DNA from: Bacteroidia bacterium | Lineage (GTDB): Bacteria; Bacteroidota; Bacteroidia; J057; JADKCL01 | DNA length: 64,000 nt | Direction: 5' to 3' | Assembly (NCBI GenBank): GCA_020635905.1 | Contig: JACJYV010000006.1 | Coordinates: 496,001-560,000 of the forward strand | Shown: one piece after another, positions 25,581 through 33,736 of the stretch | Position numbering within the stretch: position 1 is the stretch's first letter | How the letters are laid out: the number at the start of each line of letters is the position of its first letter | Translations under genes and position numbers: made by a program | The notes under the pieces: model-generated | The model's database searches: none | Seen by the model: only the letters and a program-made list of their open reading frames with translations | What the model was told of the DNA's origin: nothing

Positions 25581-27002
25581 ATGCAATCCGCCAAGATCAC
25601 CCACTACCTGCGCCTCCTGGCTACCAAAGAATGGCCCACTTTCCACGATTTTCTGACTTCGCCTTATTTCAATAAATCCCCCGACGCGCTGCGTCTGTTT
25701 GAGGTGATCCGTGATCATTTACTGGCGCAGCCTGAAAAAAATCTGAGCGAGGAGGAAACCGCGCTCCTGATCTGGCCGGGTCAACCCTTTCCGCGCATCA
25801 AATTCCGCAAGCTCAAATCCGCATTATTGGACCTCTTTTTACATTTTCTGGCTCAGGAGGGATTGGCGCTGGAGCCGGGTAGAAAGGAGATTTTATTGCT
25901 CGACCAACTCATTGAAAGACAGGAATCCCGCTTTTTTCACCAGGTGTACCAGGATGCCTTGCAGGTTGTGCAAACGGAGGAGCGAAAGGGGGTAATTCAC
26001 TTCAGAAACCTGTTTGAGATCCAACGTGAATGGGCACGAAACGGCTCCACCCTGGCCGGACGGCCCGAAATTGAACCTCTGGCCCAAAGTCTGGAAGCCC
26101 TCGAAAAATCCTTTCGCCTGGAAAAACTCATGCTCGGCCATGCCCTGCGCGAAATCGAACTCGTGACGGGGTCAAGCTCGCAGGTGGAAGGCATGGAAGC
26201 CATCCTGAATTGGGTGGACCAGCATCCTGGGCTGGAACCCATTTTCCCGGTCATGGCCTGCCTGTACAGAATGGCAAGCCAACCCCAAAAGGATGAAAAT
26301 TTCTTTCGCCTGACTGCGCTTTTGCAACAATTTTCAGGACAATTTTCCCACTCTGAAGCCATGGATATGTACTCAGGAGCCCTCAATTTTTGCTGGCGCA
26401 GGATCAATAAGGGCGAAGAAAAATGGCTGGCCGAGGTGCTGGCCTTGTATCAGCGGTTGCTGGAAACGGAATTGCTGCTGGAAAATGGCAAAATTCACTT
26501 CCTCACTTTCAAAAACATTGTGGTGGCAGCGGCCCTCAACGATGCCTGGGACTGGCTGGAATCCCTGCTCCAAGATTTCAAAAAACGGATTCAGGGAGAT
26601 AATCATGAAAATGCACTCCTTTATGGCAAGGCCATCCTTCATTTTGGACGAAATGAATGGCCAGAGGCAGAAAAACAGTTGAATCTGATCCTGCAAAAGG
26701 TGGACGATCTGTTTTTTGGGCTGGATGCGCGAAATTTGCTGCTGAAAGTGTATTACGAAACGGGCAACCCGGTGGGAATGGATTCCCTGCTCAATTCTTT
26801 CCGGGTTTATCTGGATCGCCATGAGCACCTTTCCAAAGCCCACAAAGCGCATTATCATGCATTTATCCGCCTTTTTCGCCGCCTGATCAACACGCCTCCC
26901 CATCAAAAAATCAGGATGCAAAAGCTGAAGCGGGATATTCAGGTCGGCAAAGTCTCGGACCGCAGGTGGCTGAAGGCAAAGCTTGACAAACTCAAAACCT
27001 GA
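25581..27002 (+). CDS. Hypothetical helical-repeat protein
   Basis: A protein of 473 residues from the second in-frame ATG (MQSAKITHYLRLLATKEWPT); the first ATG adds nine Ser/Pro-rich residues. The protein is alpha-helical throughout, with Leu-rich amphipathic stretches and TPR-like pairs late on (NEWPEAEKQLNLILQKVDDL, DARNLLLKVYYETGN). The opening FHDFLTSPYFNKSPDALRLF and IKFRKLKSALLDLFLHFLAQ look like a conserved domain of unknown function found in related bacteria (memory, unverified). No signal peptide, so cytosolic. It follows the LytTR gene by ~100 nt on the same strand and may be under its control (inference). Confidence 0.65.
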   Translation: MQSAKITHYLRLLATKEWPTFHDFLTSPYFNKSPDALRLFEVIRDHLLAQPEKNLSEEETALLIWPGQPFPRIKFRKLKSALLDLFLHFLAQEGLALEPGRKEILLLDQLIERQESRFFHQVYQDALQVVQTEERKGVIHFRNLFEIQREWARNGSTLAGRPEIEPLAQSLEALEKSFRLEKLMLGHALREIELVTGSSSQVEGMEAILNWVDQHPGLEPIFPVMACLYRMASQPQKDENFFRLTALLQQFSGQFSHSEAMDMYSGALNFCWRRINKGEEKWLAEVLALYQRLLETELLLENGKIHFLTFKNIVVAAALNDAWDWLESLLQDFKKRIQGDNHENALLYGKAILHFGRNEWPEAEKQLNLILQKVDDLFFGLDARNLLLKVYYETGNPVGMDSLLNSFRVYLDRHEHLSKAHKAHYHAFIRLFRRLINTPPHQKIRMQKLKRDIQVGKVSDRRWLKAKLDKLKT

Positions 27003-27229
27003 GCTGCAAGCATCAAGCTATATTTGGTACCAAACCAAAAAATCTTTGTGAACTTTGAGGACTTTGTGTTAAACCCACAACCCAAAGCGAAAGCTTTTAC
27101 AATAAAACTCCTGACCACTTCTATTGACTCTGTGCCTCTGTGTTAAAAAACCCCTCCCCCCAAAAAAGGCAACCCCATCCCCAGGTCAGGCTCCGGGGAC
27201 GGGATCGCAAGAATTCAAAAAATGAATGC
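27003..27229 (+). repeat. Intergenic repeat: GNRA-type hairpin plus CTCTGTG modules
   Basis: Holds AAAGC-GAAA-GCTTT (27084-27097) and the modules CTTTGTGAACTTTGAGGACT (27049 on) and GACTCTGTGCCTCTGTGTTA (27125 on). It is the same composite repeat that occurs as a tandem field at 38.1-38.37 kb. Confidence 0.65.
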
Positions 27230-28042
27230 TCAGGGTTGAATCAGAATCCTGCGCACAATCTGGCGGCCATTGCGCAGTTGGAGGCGCAAAAACAGTAATC
27301 CCTGAGCTTCAGCAGGTAAGGGAATCCCCTGGATTGCCTCCCCGCTCAGCTCCACCTGGATCACCTTCCCCCCGGGAAAGATCCATTGCGCAACCGCCAC
27401 CTGATCTGCCTGGCTGATCCAGACAAAATCACGGGCAGGGTTGGGATAGACCTGGGGATCTTCTTCCTGAGGGGAGCGCATCTTGAAACTTCCGTTATCA
27501 ATGATGACCAGCCCGCCTTTGGCGGAGATCAGGTCCACAGGATCGACCTCGTCCTGGGTCGCAACCAGCTGAATGGAAAAAATCTCACCGTGGCCGCTGC
27601 GAAAATTCCCGTCATTGCGCATGCACTCAAATGTGAGCTGACGGGAAGCCGCCACAGCCCCCGAAAGGGTATCCACCAGGCTGTCGTCGGCCAGCCAGGA
27701 ATGGGTCAGATCGAAGGGAATGGGGCCAGAAAATTCGGCTTTATCGGTCAGATTCAAATACACCTGAAAGCCCAGCAAACTGTCAACCGGGTCCTGGGCG
27801 TTGCCCAGCAGGATGGAAATTTGGGCGGTATCGCCCTGGTTCAGAGTTCCCGAAGGGAACTGAATTTCGAAAGGAAATTCGGAGATGTCATGGGTTTCCT
27901 GGGCCCGCAGGGTGGAAAACAGGCTCAGAAGGATCAGCAGAGCCCGGGTAATATGGAGGGCATTGCAGGTTAGGAATTGAACAAAAGAGAGGGGGTTCAG
28001 GAGGGCATACTTTGCCCGTCCAATTGAAATTACATTTTTCAT
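27230..28042 (-). CDS. Secreted protein with cohesin-like domain and T9SS type A sorting signal
   Basis: A protein of 270 residues. A rather long N-terminus precedes a hydrophobic signal (ITRALLILLSLFSTLRAQ, cleavage near residue 47). Residues ~55-180 (FPSGTLNQGDTAQISILLGN, LLGFQVYLNLTDKAEF, VDLISAKGGLVIIDNGSF) have the beta-sandwich pattern of cohesin/FN3-like modules. The C-terminus, QVYPNPARDFVWI followed by GLLFLRLQLRNGRQIVRRIL, is the por/type A secretion signal for T9SS, expected to be cleaved and anchored at the cell surface. The function of the module is unknown. Confidence 0.82.
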   Translation of the reverse strand: MKNVISIGRAKYALLNPLSFVQFLTCNALHITRALLILLSLFSTLRAQETHDISEFPFEIQFPSGTLNQGDTAQISILLGNAQDPVDSLLGFQVYLNLTDKAEFSGPIPFDLTHSWLADDSLVDTLSGAVAASRQLTFECMRNDGNFRSGHGEIFSIQLVATQDEVDPVDLISAKGGLVIIDNGSFKMRSPQEEDPQVYPNPARDFVWISQADQVAVAQWIFPGGKVIQVELSGEAIQGIPLPAEAQGLLFLRLQLRNGRQIVRRILIQP

Positions 28043-28501
28043 TGGTTATGGGTTAAATGATGATCAGGTATTCGCCAACCCCTTAAAGTCTGTCTCTAAG
28101 GCCCGGGCTCTGCGTTATGCTTGTCCCTAAAAACCTCACATACATGAGTATGCTCACTTTTTAGGACCTGCGCATGCCTTGATCCCGAACCTTACCATCC
28201 AGACTTTGACCAAAAACAAAATTGCTCATTGGCCTGACGTCCGGGGCTGAATACTTCTTTTAGCTGTTTGCCATTAGGAAAAAATGGTGATTGATGTAAG
28301 GCAAAGTTATGCGAGGAAAACATGACAAAACAGGGGGATTTCATCCTTTTGCCAAAGGGAAAATTCAGCGGGGGATACGGGAAATTTCCCGCGGGGGGAG
28401 GGGCTTTTTCCCGTATTTGGGACTCAGGTTTAGGGCAATCAGATTATATTATTTAACTTCAAAAAGTCACTTAAATATGTTTCACCCTAAAAAGTACGAT
28501 T
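28043..28501. other. Intergenic region with two large inverted repeats
   Basis: CCTAAAAA (28126-28133) pairs with TTTTTAGG (28158-28165), enclosing CATAC-ATGA-GTATG. Flanks with AAGGC and TGCG on both sides suggest a longer imperfect stem. Further on, ATACGGGAAA and TTTCCCGTAT (about 28375-28425) pair around a small GGGAAATTTCCC hairpin. Divergent promoters for 27230 and 28502 must lie here but no clear -7/-33 pair is visible. No gene. Confidence 0.5.
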
Positions 28502-28978
28502 ATGGGATTTTATTCAATTGACTCCTATATGCATGAATTCGCACCTACCCGCTGGGAGCTTGCCAAGTGGGAGGCAGAACAATTTGGATTTGGAAATGAA
28601 AACCTCCTGATTATGCGCGTTGAAGATCTTGAAACCATTGTTCATCAGGCAAGAGAGTTAAAAAATGAAGGACAGAAAGCCTTTATCGCCTGCATGTTTG
28701 GGCTGGCCGACAATCAGGATGGCCATTTACCCCCAAAAAAATTAACCGCAATCCTATTTCCTGTTATTCATACTCCTCCAACAGAAGGCCAACCAAATTC
28801 ATATGTGCATTATGATTTCCCACGGGATCCAGAAACACGGAGATCATATATGGAAAATCCAAAATTCATTCAACAAACCTGGATAGATCCTACAACAGCA
28901 GATACATCCAACCAAAGAAATGACATTATCAACCACTTTTTCAATCAAAGGAACACTGAGCCCTTACCAAACCCATGA
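28502..28978 (+). CDS. Hypothetical protein, member 1 of a tandem paralogue pair
   Basis: A protein of 158 residues, unrecognised. It shares a scaffold with the next gene: NLLIMRVEDLETIVHQARE / NLIILDIEGLKKVLGKAEE, then a hydrophobic strand ending LFPV, an HYDFP/DYEFP motif, an F/MQxTWIDP motif and a terminal IINHFF / VIDHFF. No signal peptide or membrane helix. It overlaps the next gene by 4 nt (ATGA), which implies translational coupling. The predicted mixed alpha/beta fold and the coupled pair suggest the two products act together (inference). Confidence 0.6.
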   Translation: MGFYSIDSYMHEFAPTRWELAKWEAEQFGFGNENLLIMRVEDLETIVHQARELKNEGQKAFIACMFGLADNQDGHLPPKKLTAILFPVIHTPPTEGQPNSYVHYDFPRDPETRRSYMENPKFIQQTWIDPTTADTSNQRNDIINHFFNQRNTEPLPNP

Positions 28979-29448
28979 AAAACTCCCCACAAGAGCCCAA
29001 AATCTACATTCCCTCCTCTAATAAAAAGGAGAATTTCAGCCCCAAAACCAATACGCCCTGCCAGAAAGCGAGGACCATTGTCAGAAACTTCGTTCAGCAT
29101 GGTTCCAGCTTCGACCAAAACCTCATCATCCTGGATATTGAGGGGTTGAAAAAGGTACTTGGCAAGGCAGAAGAAAAAGGATTGCGCCACATTGCGGCCA
29201 TGTATGGCAAGGAAAAAGACTCTAAAAGGGAAATTACCTTCGTCCTGTTCCCGGTAAAACGGAATAATAACATGCTCGACAACCACCGGGATTATGAATT
29301 TCCCAGCAGTCTGAGAAATGATCCTGAGTGCATGCAGGAAACCTGGATTGACCCCATCCAGCAGGATGCGGACGTCCCCAATCCTACTTTTCAGGAAGTC
29401 ATTGACCATTTCTTTCCAGCAGCAGATTGTCCCGCCATTCTCGAATAA
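28975..29448 (+). CDS. Hypothetical protein, member 2 of a tandem paralogue pair
   Basis: A protein of 157 residues. A polar, probably disordered N-terminus (MKNSPQEPKIYIPSSNKKEN) leads into the same domain as the preceding gene, with RHIAAMYGKEKDSKREITFV, LFPVKR, RDYEFPSSLRNDPECMQETW and IDP. Coupled to member 1 by ATGA and followed after 6 nt by a membrane protein gene, so the pair could belong to an operon with the two-component system downstream. Unknown function. Confidence 0.6.
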   Translation: MKNSPQEPKIYIPSSNKKENFSPKTNTPCQKARTIVRNFVQHGSSFDQNLIILDIEGLKKVLGKAEEKGLRHIAAMYGKEKDSKREITFVLFPVKRNNNMLDNHRDYEFPSSLRNDPECMQETWIDPIQQDADVPNPTFQEVIDHFFPAADCPAILE

Positions 29449-29454
29449 CCCCCC

Positions 29455-30096
29455 ATGCATCCCCTGAAAATCATCTTTTACATCCTGATGACTTTTTCCG
29501 TGGCAGCCTGCCTGTGGAACAGAAAATTCCTGCCCAAAAGGGTGGGAATTTTCATTCCCCTGATTTTTTCCGCCATACTTACCACCCTGGTGACCCAATT
29601 TTGGATCAAAAGTCCCGCGGTCAACCACATGTATCAGCTGGTGGCCTATCCCCTGCTGGCCATTTACCTCAGGGAAACCCTCAAAAAGCCCCTGCTCAAA
29701 AAGCTGATTCTGGCTTCCATTCCTGTTTTTTGGCTGGCGACGGGGATTTACTACCTGATTTTTCCCAACGTTTGGTCAGAGGCCCATTTCCCTGAAATGC
29801 AGCTTTACAGCCTCTTTGTGGTGTTTGCCACATTGGCCGTTTTCTATCAGATGTACATGGATGAAAATCTGCTGGAAATCAGGCGTGAACCTGATTTCTG
29901 GATTGGAGCCGCTCATTTGATCTATTATGCGGGATTTTTGCTTACCATGGGATCGTATTTTTATGTATTGAATGTGTTGGGAAACAAAGGAATGGCCACC
30001 CCAATCTTAAAACTAACTTACTACCTGAACCTGACCCTTTACGCCCTTTATACCGTCGCCTTTTTATGTCCGCGCAGGAAAACGAGTACATCCTGA
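29455..30096 (+). CDS. Multi-pass membrane protein adjoining a two-component system
   Basis: A protein of 213 residues with about seven membrane helices (IIFYILMTFSVAACLW; VGIFIPLIFSAILTTLV; YQLVAYPLLAIYL; LILASIPVFWLATGIYYLI; MQLYSLFVVFATLAVFYQM; LIYYAGFLLTMGSYFY; LTYYLNLTLYALYTVAF). No catalytic motif seen. Its end overlaps the histidine kinase start by 31 nt, so the two are co-transcribed. The plausible role is a membrane sensor input for the kinase, which itself has just one helix (inference). Confidence 0.7.
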   Translation: MHPLKIIFYILMTFSVAACLWNRKFLPKRVGIFIPLIFSAILTTLVTQFWIKSPAVNHMYQLVAYPLLAIYLRETLKKPLLKKLILASIPVFWLATGIYYLIFPNVWSEAHFPEMQLYSLFVVFATLAVFYQMYMDENLLEIRREPDFWIGAAHLIYYAGFLLTMGSYFYVLNVLGNKGMATPILKLTYYLNLTLYALYTVAFLCPRRKTSTS

Positions 30097-30845
30097 TTCC
30101 CATCGTCTTTGGGATCGTCATGCTGCTGGGTTTTGGGGTGGCCTTCGTGGCCTTTATGCTGGCTTTTCAACGCAAAAAATTTGCGCATTTTCGGGAAAAA
30201 GAGCGGCTGAAACTGAATTTCCAACAGGAAATTCTGCGCGCCAACTTCGAAATTCAGGAAGCCACCCAGACCATGATCGGGCGAGAATTGCACGACAGCG
30301 TGGGCCAGACCCTGGCCGTTTCCCGCCTGTATCTGGCTTCTATCCAGGATGCAGTCACGGGTGAGGCTTTGCAAAAAGCCATCCAGGCCGAGGAACTGGT
30401 GCGCAAAGCCATGCAGGACATTCGCGCCGTTTCACATTCCCTGAATGTAAGCCGCATTCAGGAAACGGGGTTCGAGACGGCGCTGAAAGAACTGGCAACC
30501 CAGATCAGCAAGTCGGGGAAAATAAAATGCAGCCTGACAAGTGAAGGCGCCCGCTTTAGGCTGGAATCCGGGCACGAGATCATCCTGTATCGCATTTGTC
30601 AGGAACTGATCAATAACGCCCTACGGCACAGTGGTGGAGATGAAATAAAAATCGGGTTGCGCTGGCAACCCGGGCAATTGCATCTGGAAATCAGCGACAA
30701 CGGACAGGGCTTCGCCTGCGATCCCCTGCCAGCCGGCCACGGCCTGGCCGACATTCAACTGAGAGCCCGCCTGATTGGCACGGATTTTCGCCTCAATTCT
30801 TCGCCCGAAGGCACCCGGGCCACCCTCATTTACAAAATCAACTGA
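30066..30845 (+). CDS. NarL-type sensor histidine kinase (HisKA_3)
   Basis: A protein of 259 residues. One membrane helix (IPIVFGIVMLLGFGVAFVAF), then a coiled coil. The phospho-acceptor motif is IGRELHDSVGQTLAVSRLYL, with the His followed by Asp as usual in HisKA_3. The ATPase shows RICQELINNALRHS, ISDNGQGF and GHGLADIQLRARLIG. It has no extracellular domain, so input probably comes from the overlapping membrane protein upstream. The partner regulator starts 1 nt after its stop codon. Confidence 0.92.
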   Translation: MSAQENEYILIPIVFGIVMLLGFGVAFVAFMLAFQRKKFAHFREKERLKLNFQQEILRANFEIQEATQTMIGRELHDSVGQTLAVSRLYLASIQDAVTGEALQKAIQAEELVRKAMQDIRAVSHSLNVSRIQETGFETALKELATQISKSGKIKCSLTSEGARFRLESGHEIILYRICQELINNALRHSGGDEIKIGLRWQPGQLHLEISDNGQGFACDPLPAGHGLADIQLRARLIGTDFRLNSSPEGTRATLIYKIN

Positions 30846-30846
30846 C

Positions 30847-31497
30847 ATGGAAAAAACCCTCATCATCGTGGATGATCACCAGATGTTTGCCGAGGCCCTG
30901 GCCGATATCATTGCCCGGGATACGGATTTCAAAGTGCTCTGCACGGTGCGCAACGGCAGGGAACTCCTGCAAAAACTGCAACCCGGGGCACCTGTGCCCG
31001 GCCTGGTTTTGCTGGATCTGAATATGCCCGAAATGGACGGACATGCCACGGCCCTGCATTTGCGGGAACACTTTCCCGCAATCAAATTCATGGTGCTGAG
31101 TATGAACGGGGAGGAAGATGACATTTTGAAAATGCTGAAAGCGGGCTGCTGCGGGTATATCCTGAAGGAGGCGCCCCGTTCTGAATTGAAAATGGCCCTC
31201 CAAATGGTGTTTGAGCGGGGTTATTATCATTCTGATCTGGTGGCCAATTTGTTGGTGCAATCGCTTTATGGCGGGTCGGCGGGACAAGAGGCCAATCCAT
31301 TGTCTTTGTCAGAACGGGAAAAAGAATTTCTCCCCCTCGCCTGCACTGAACTGACCTACAAGGAAATAGCAGACAAAATGTGTGTGGCTGAGCGGACAGT
31401 GGACGGCTACCGTGAGTCTCTTTTTCAGAAACTGGGGGTGAAATCAAGGGTGGGGCTGGCGATTTTTGCCGTGCGAAATGGGTTGGTTGAGATTTGA
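30847..31497 (+). CDS. NarL/LuxR-family response regulator
   Basis: A protein of 216 residues from ATG 30847 (MEKTLIIVDDHQMFAEALAD); the longer frame runs back into the kinase gene. The receiver has VDDHQMF acids, phospho-Asp in GLVLLDLNMPEMDGHA, and YILKEAPRSELK with the conserved Lys. The LuxR-type helix-turn-helix is LSEREKEFLPLACTELTYKE and IADKMCVAERTVDGYRESLF. Partner of the kinase immediately upstream. Targets unknown. Confidence 0.93.
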   Translation: MEKTLIIVDDHQMFAEALADIIARDTDFKVLCTVRNGRELLQKLQPGAPVPGLVLLDLNMPEMDGHATALHLREHFPAIKFMVLSMNGEEDDILKMLKAGCCGYILKEAPRSELKMALQMVFERGYYHSDLVANLLVQSLYGGSAGQEANPLSLSEREKEFLPLACTELTYKEIADKMCVAERTVDGYRESLFQKLGVKSRVGLAIFAVRNGLVEI

Positions 31498-31521
31498 GGG
31501 GATTAATTTGCCAAAAACCAC

Positions 31522-32505
31522 TTACGGATTCCCGATCCTGATCCTGCACCCGTACCAAAGACCGTCGTAATAATCTGAAGCAGGGTAACGGGAAGCCAGG
31601 TAATTCAGATTTCCTGCCTCATCATACCCGAATTTTTGTTCAAAAACGGACTCTGTGCAACAGGAAGGGCAATTTCTGTAAGAAGAATTATCCAGGTAAT
31701 AGTGAACCTGTCTGAAGTAAGTCACCTGCCCGGCCGGGTTGCAGGTAAACCAAATCTGTTCGCCACCAATACCTATGGTTTCACGGTGAAAATAAACCAG
31801 ATTGCCCCGCTGATCATAGCGCAGGGTGTCCGTTTCAACCCCGGCCGACCTGAAAAAATAACCCAAAGCGTGGGTAAGCTTTCCCCCCTCATAATCATAC
31901 AGTACCAGTTTACTGACCAGGTAGTCGTACACGTACTCCTTTTCCATCACGGTATCCACCGCGGAAATCTCCTCATACAATTCATCCCAGGCATCATTAT
32001 CCAAATCACGTCCCCGATGACTGCGAATGTATTTTTCAACCCGTTCCCGCACAGACCGTACGCCAGGCTCGGGCAGGGTTCCGTGGTAATCCACAATGTC
32101 ATTCAGAAGGACATCCTCCTTCGCAGTCAAAATACTGGAATCCCAAAAAACGGTAACCGCTATGCTACTGTCCCAAATGGGCAACAGATACCAGGGAAAA
32201 TCCCCCGCGGGAGGAGCGGGCGGAACGTCCTCAACCTGAATGGAATAATTGGTCCAGTTGGGGTCGGGCACATCTAAAATGGTCAAATGCTGGTCTTTGA
32301 ACCAGCTGACATCCTCCACGGAAGAATCTCCGTTTTCACAGACCATATAAACGGGATTTTCGATCTGGAAGGGAAAATTGGCTGGCTTTCCCGTTACAAT
32401 TTCCACCTTCCCTTCAATGCTCAGAGAGAGCCCGTAGGGGATGATTTGGGAAAAACCATTTACAAAAAAGCAGGAGGCAAAGAGGATGTAAATCAAGCTT
32501 CTCAT
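31522..32505 (-). CDS. Hypothetical secreted protein
   Basis: A protein of 327 residues. Signal peptide MRSLIYILFASCFFVNGFSQ. The C-terminal third looks like a chain of short beta hairpins of the YD/RHS kind (RYDQRGNLVYFHRETIGIGG, WFTCNPAGQVTYFRQVHYY, FGYDEAGNLNYLASRYPASD), but without the full RHS signature. A CPSCC cluster lies near residue 285. It is the last of three minus-strand genes (34975 to 31522) with short gaps, likely an operon. Unrecognised. Confidence 0.6.
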   Translation of the reverse strand: MRSLIYILFASCFFVNGFSQIIPYGLSLSIEGKVEIVTGKPANFPFQIENPVYMVCENGDSSVEDVSWFKDQHLTILDVPDPNWTNYSIQVEDVPPAPPAGDFPWYLLPIWDSSIAVTVFWDSSILTAKEDVLLNDIVDYHGTLPEPGVRSVRERVEKYIRSHRGRDLDNDAWDELYEEISAVDTVMEKEYVYDYLVSKLVLYDYEGGKLTHALGYFFRSAGVETDTLRYDQRGNLVYFHRETIGIGGEQIWFTCNPAGQVTYFRQVHYYLDNSSYRNCPSCCTESVFEQKFGYDEAGNLNYLASRYPASDYYDGLWYGCRIRIGNP

Positions 32506-32572
32506 GGCCTGAAATCAACGTTGGAAGGGGATGAAAGTTGCCTGGAAGGAATAATATTCCGGGCCCTCTTAT

Positions 32573-33697
32573 TCAGTTTCCTCTCAATTCCTCAACCCAC
32601 TTCAGGTAAGGAGGGAAAGATTTGATTTCCGCTGAGAATTGCTTTTCCAGTTTAGTCAGAAGTTTTTCCATTTCAACCGGGTTGGATTCCTTCAGGAACC
32701 GGGCTTTCCACAGCGAAAATTCCAGCTCCACCATGGGGAATTCGGCCAGTTTTTTGGCTTTCTCAATGGATTCCAGCGCCAGATCCGTATCACCAAGGAG
32801 ATTGTGGATTTCAGCCATCTGCTGATGCAGGCGGGCTTTCCACCCGGGATCGTAACGAGGCACCCTGCTGAGCGCTGCCTTAATCTCCTTCAAAGCCCGG
32901 GCATAATCCCCCATCGCCTCATAAACCTGCGCGCGGTATGCGAGCTTCAGGTAAGGCTCAAAGTGACTGGAATTACATTCCCTCAATGCATCTTCAAAGC
33001 GCCCAAGAGACTTATAAACTTCTACAAAATAATTATTCAATACCGTCTGGGTGCCCAGTTTTCGCTGCATTTCGAGATCACAAAGCGCCTCCTCCAGCCG
33101 ACCCAAACGGAAAAGGGCAAAATAGCGTTGGTAATAATGGTTTTCATTTTGGGGTTCCAGTTGAATTGCCCGGTCAAAAAAGGACAAAGCCCGCAAATCG
33201 TCGCTGGTTTCAAAAACATAATGAGCTACAAACGCGTCTCCTGCCACCATCCAGGCGCCAGCCACCTCTGGGTTTTGGGCGACAAGCTGCTCCACGGCTT
33301 TCTCCACATCCTCTGGCATTTTCAGGTATTTCAACATTCCAATCATGGCCGACCAGGCTTCAAGGCACCCAGGATCGATTTTTATGATTTGCTGGTAAGT
33401 TTCAACACTGGCCAGTGAAGGATGATCACGATTCAGAGCGGCAATTTCGAGTAAAGCATTTGTAAAATTGGGTTTCAGTTCAACTGCTTTCCTGAACCAT
33501 TTGAGGCCTTCGTCAATCTCACCCATCCCATTTGCACTGCACTTTCCCAACCAATAGTAAATTTCAGGATTATCGGGCTCAATCTCTGCCACTTTGTGGA
33601 GACTCTGAATGGCTTCAGGCATATAATAATCATAATCCTGGGTCTCGAAGAAAGAAGCAACCTCCTTCAGAATGTCATCAACGGTTCTCTTTTTCAT
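32573..33697 (-). CDS. TPR-repeat protein
   Basis: A protein of 374 residues, no signal peptide. Roughly eight tetratricopeptide repeats, for example EIYYWLGKCSANGMGEIDEG, LKWFRKAVELKPNFTNALLE, LSFFDRAIQLEPQNENHYYQ, DLALESIEKAKKLAEFP, each with the W/L-G-Y-A-F-A-P spacing. This forms an all-helical scaffold for protein-protein contacts, probably cytosolic. Middle gene of the three-gene minus-strand group, 39 nt after the upstream gene's stop. Confidence 0.85.
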   Translation of the reverse strand: MKKRTVDDILKEVASFFETQDYDYYMPEAIQSLHKVAEIEPDNPEIYYWLGKCSANGMGEIDEGLKWFRKAVELKPNFTNALLEIAALNRDHPSLASVETYQQIIKIDPGCLEAWSAMIGMLKYLKMPEDVEKAVEQLVAQNPEVAGAWMVAGDAFVAHYVFETSDDLRALSFFDRAIQLEPQNENHYYQRYFALFRLGRLEEALCDLEMQRKLGTQTVLNNYFVEVYKSLGRFEDALRECNSSHFEPYLKLAYRAQVYEAMGDYARALKEIKAALSRVPRYDPGWKARLHQQMAEIHNLLGDTDLALESIEKAKKLAEFPMVELEFSLWKARFLKESNPVEMEKLLTKLEKQFSAEIKSFPPYLKWVEELRGN

Positions 33698-33736
33698 TTC
33701 TCAGGATATCACACCCCCTGTTTCCCTCAATACCGC

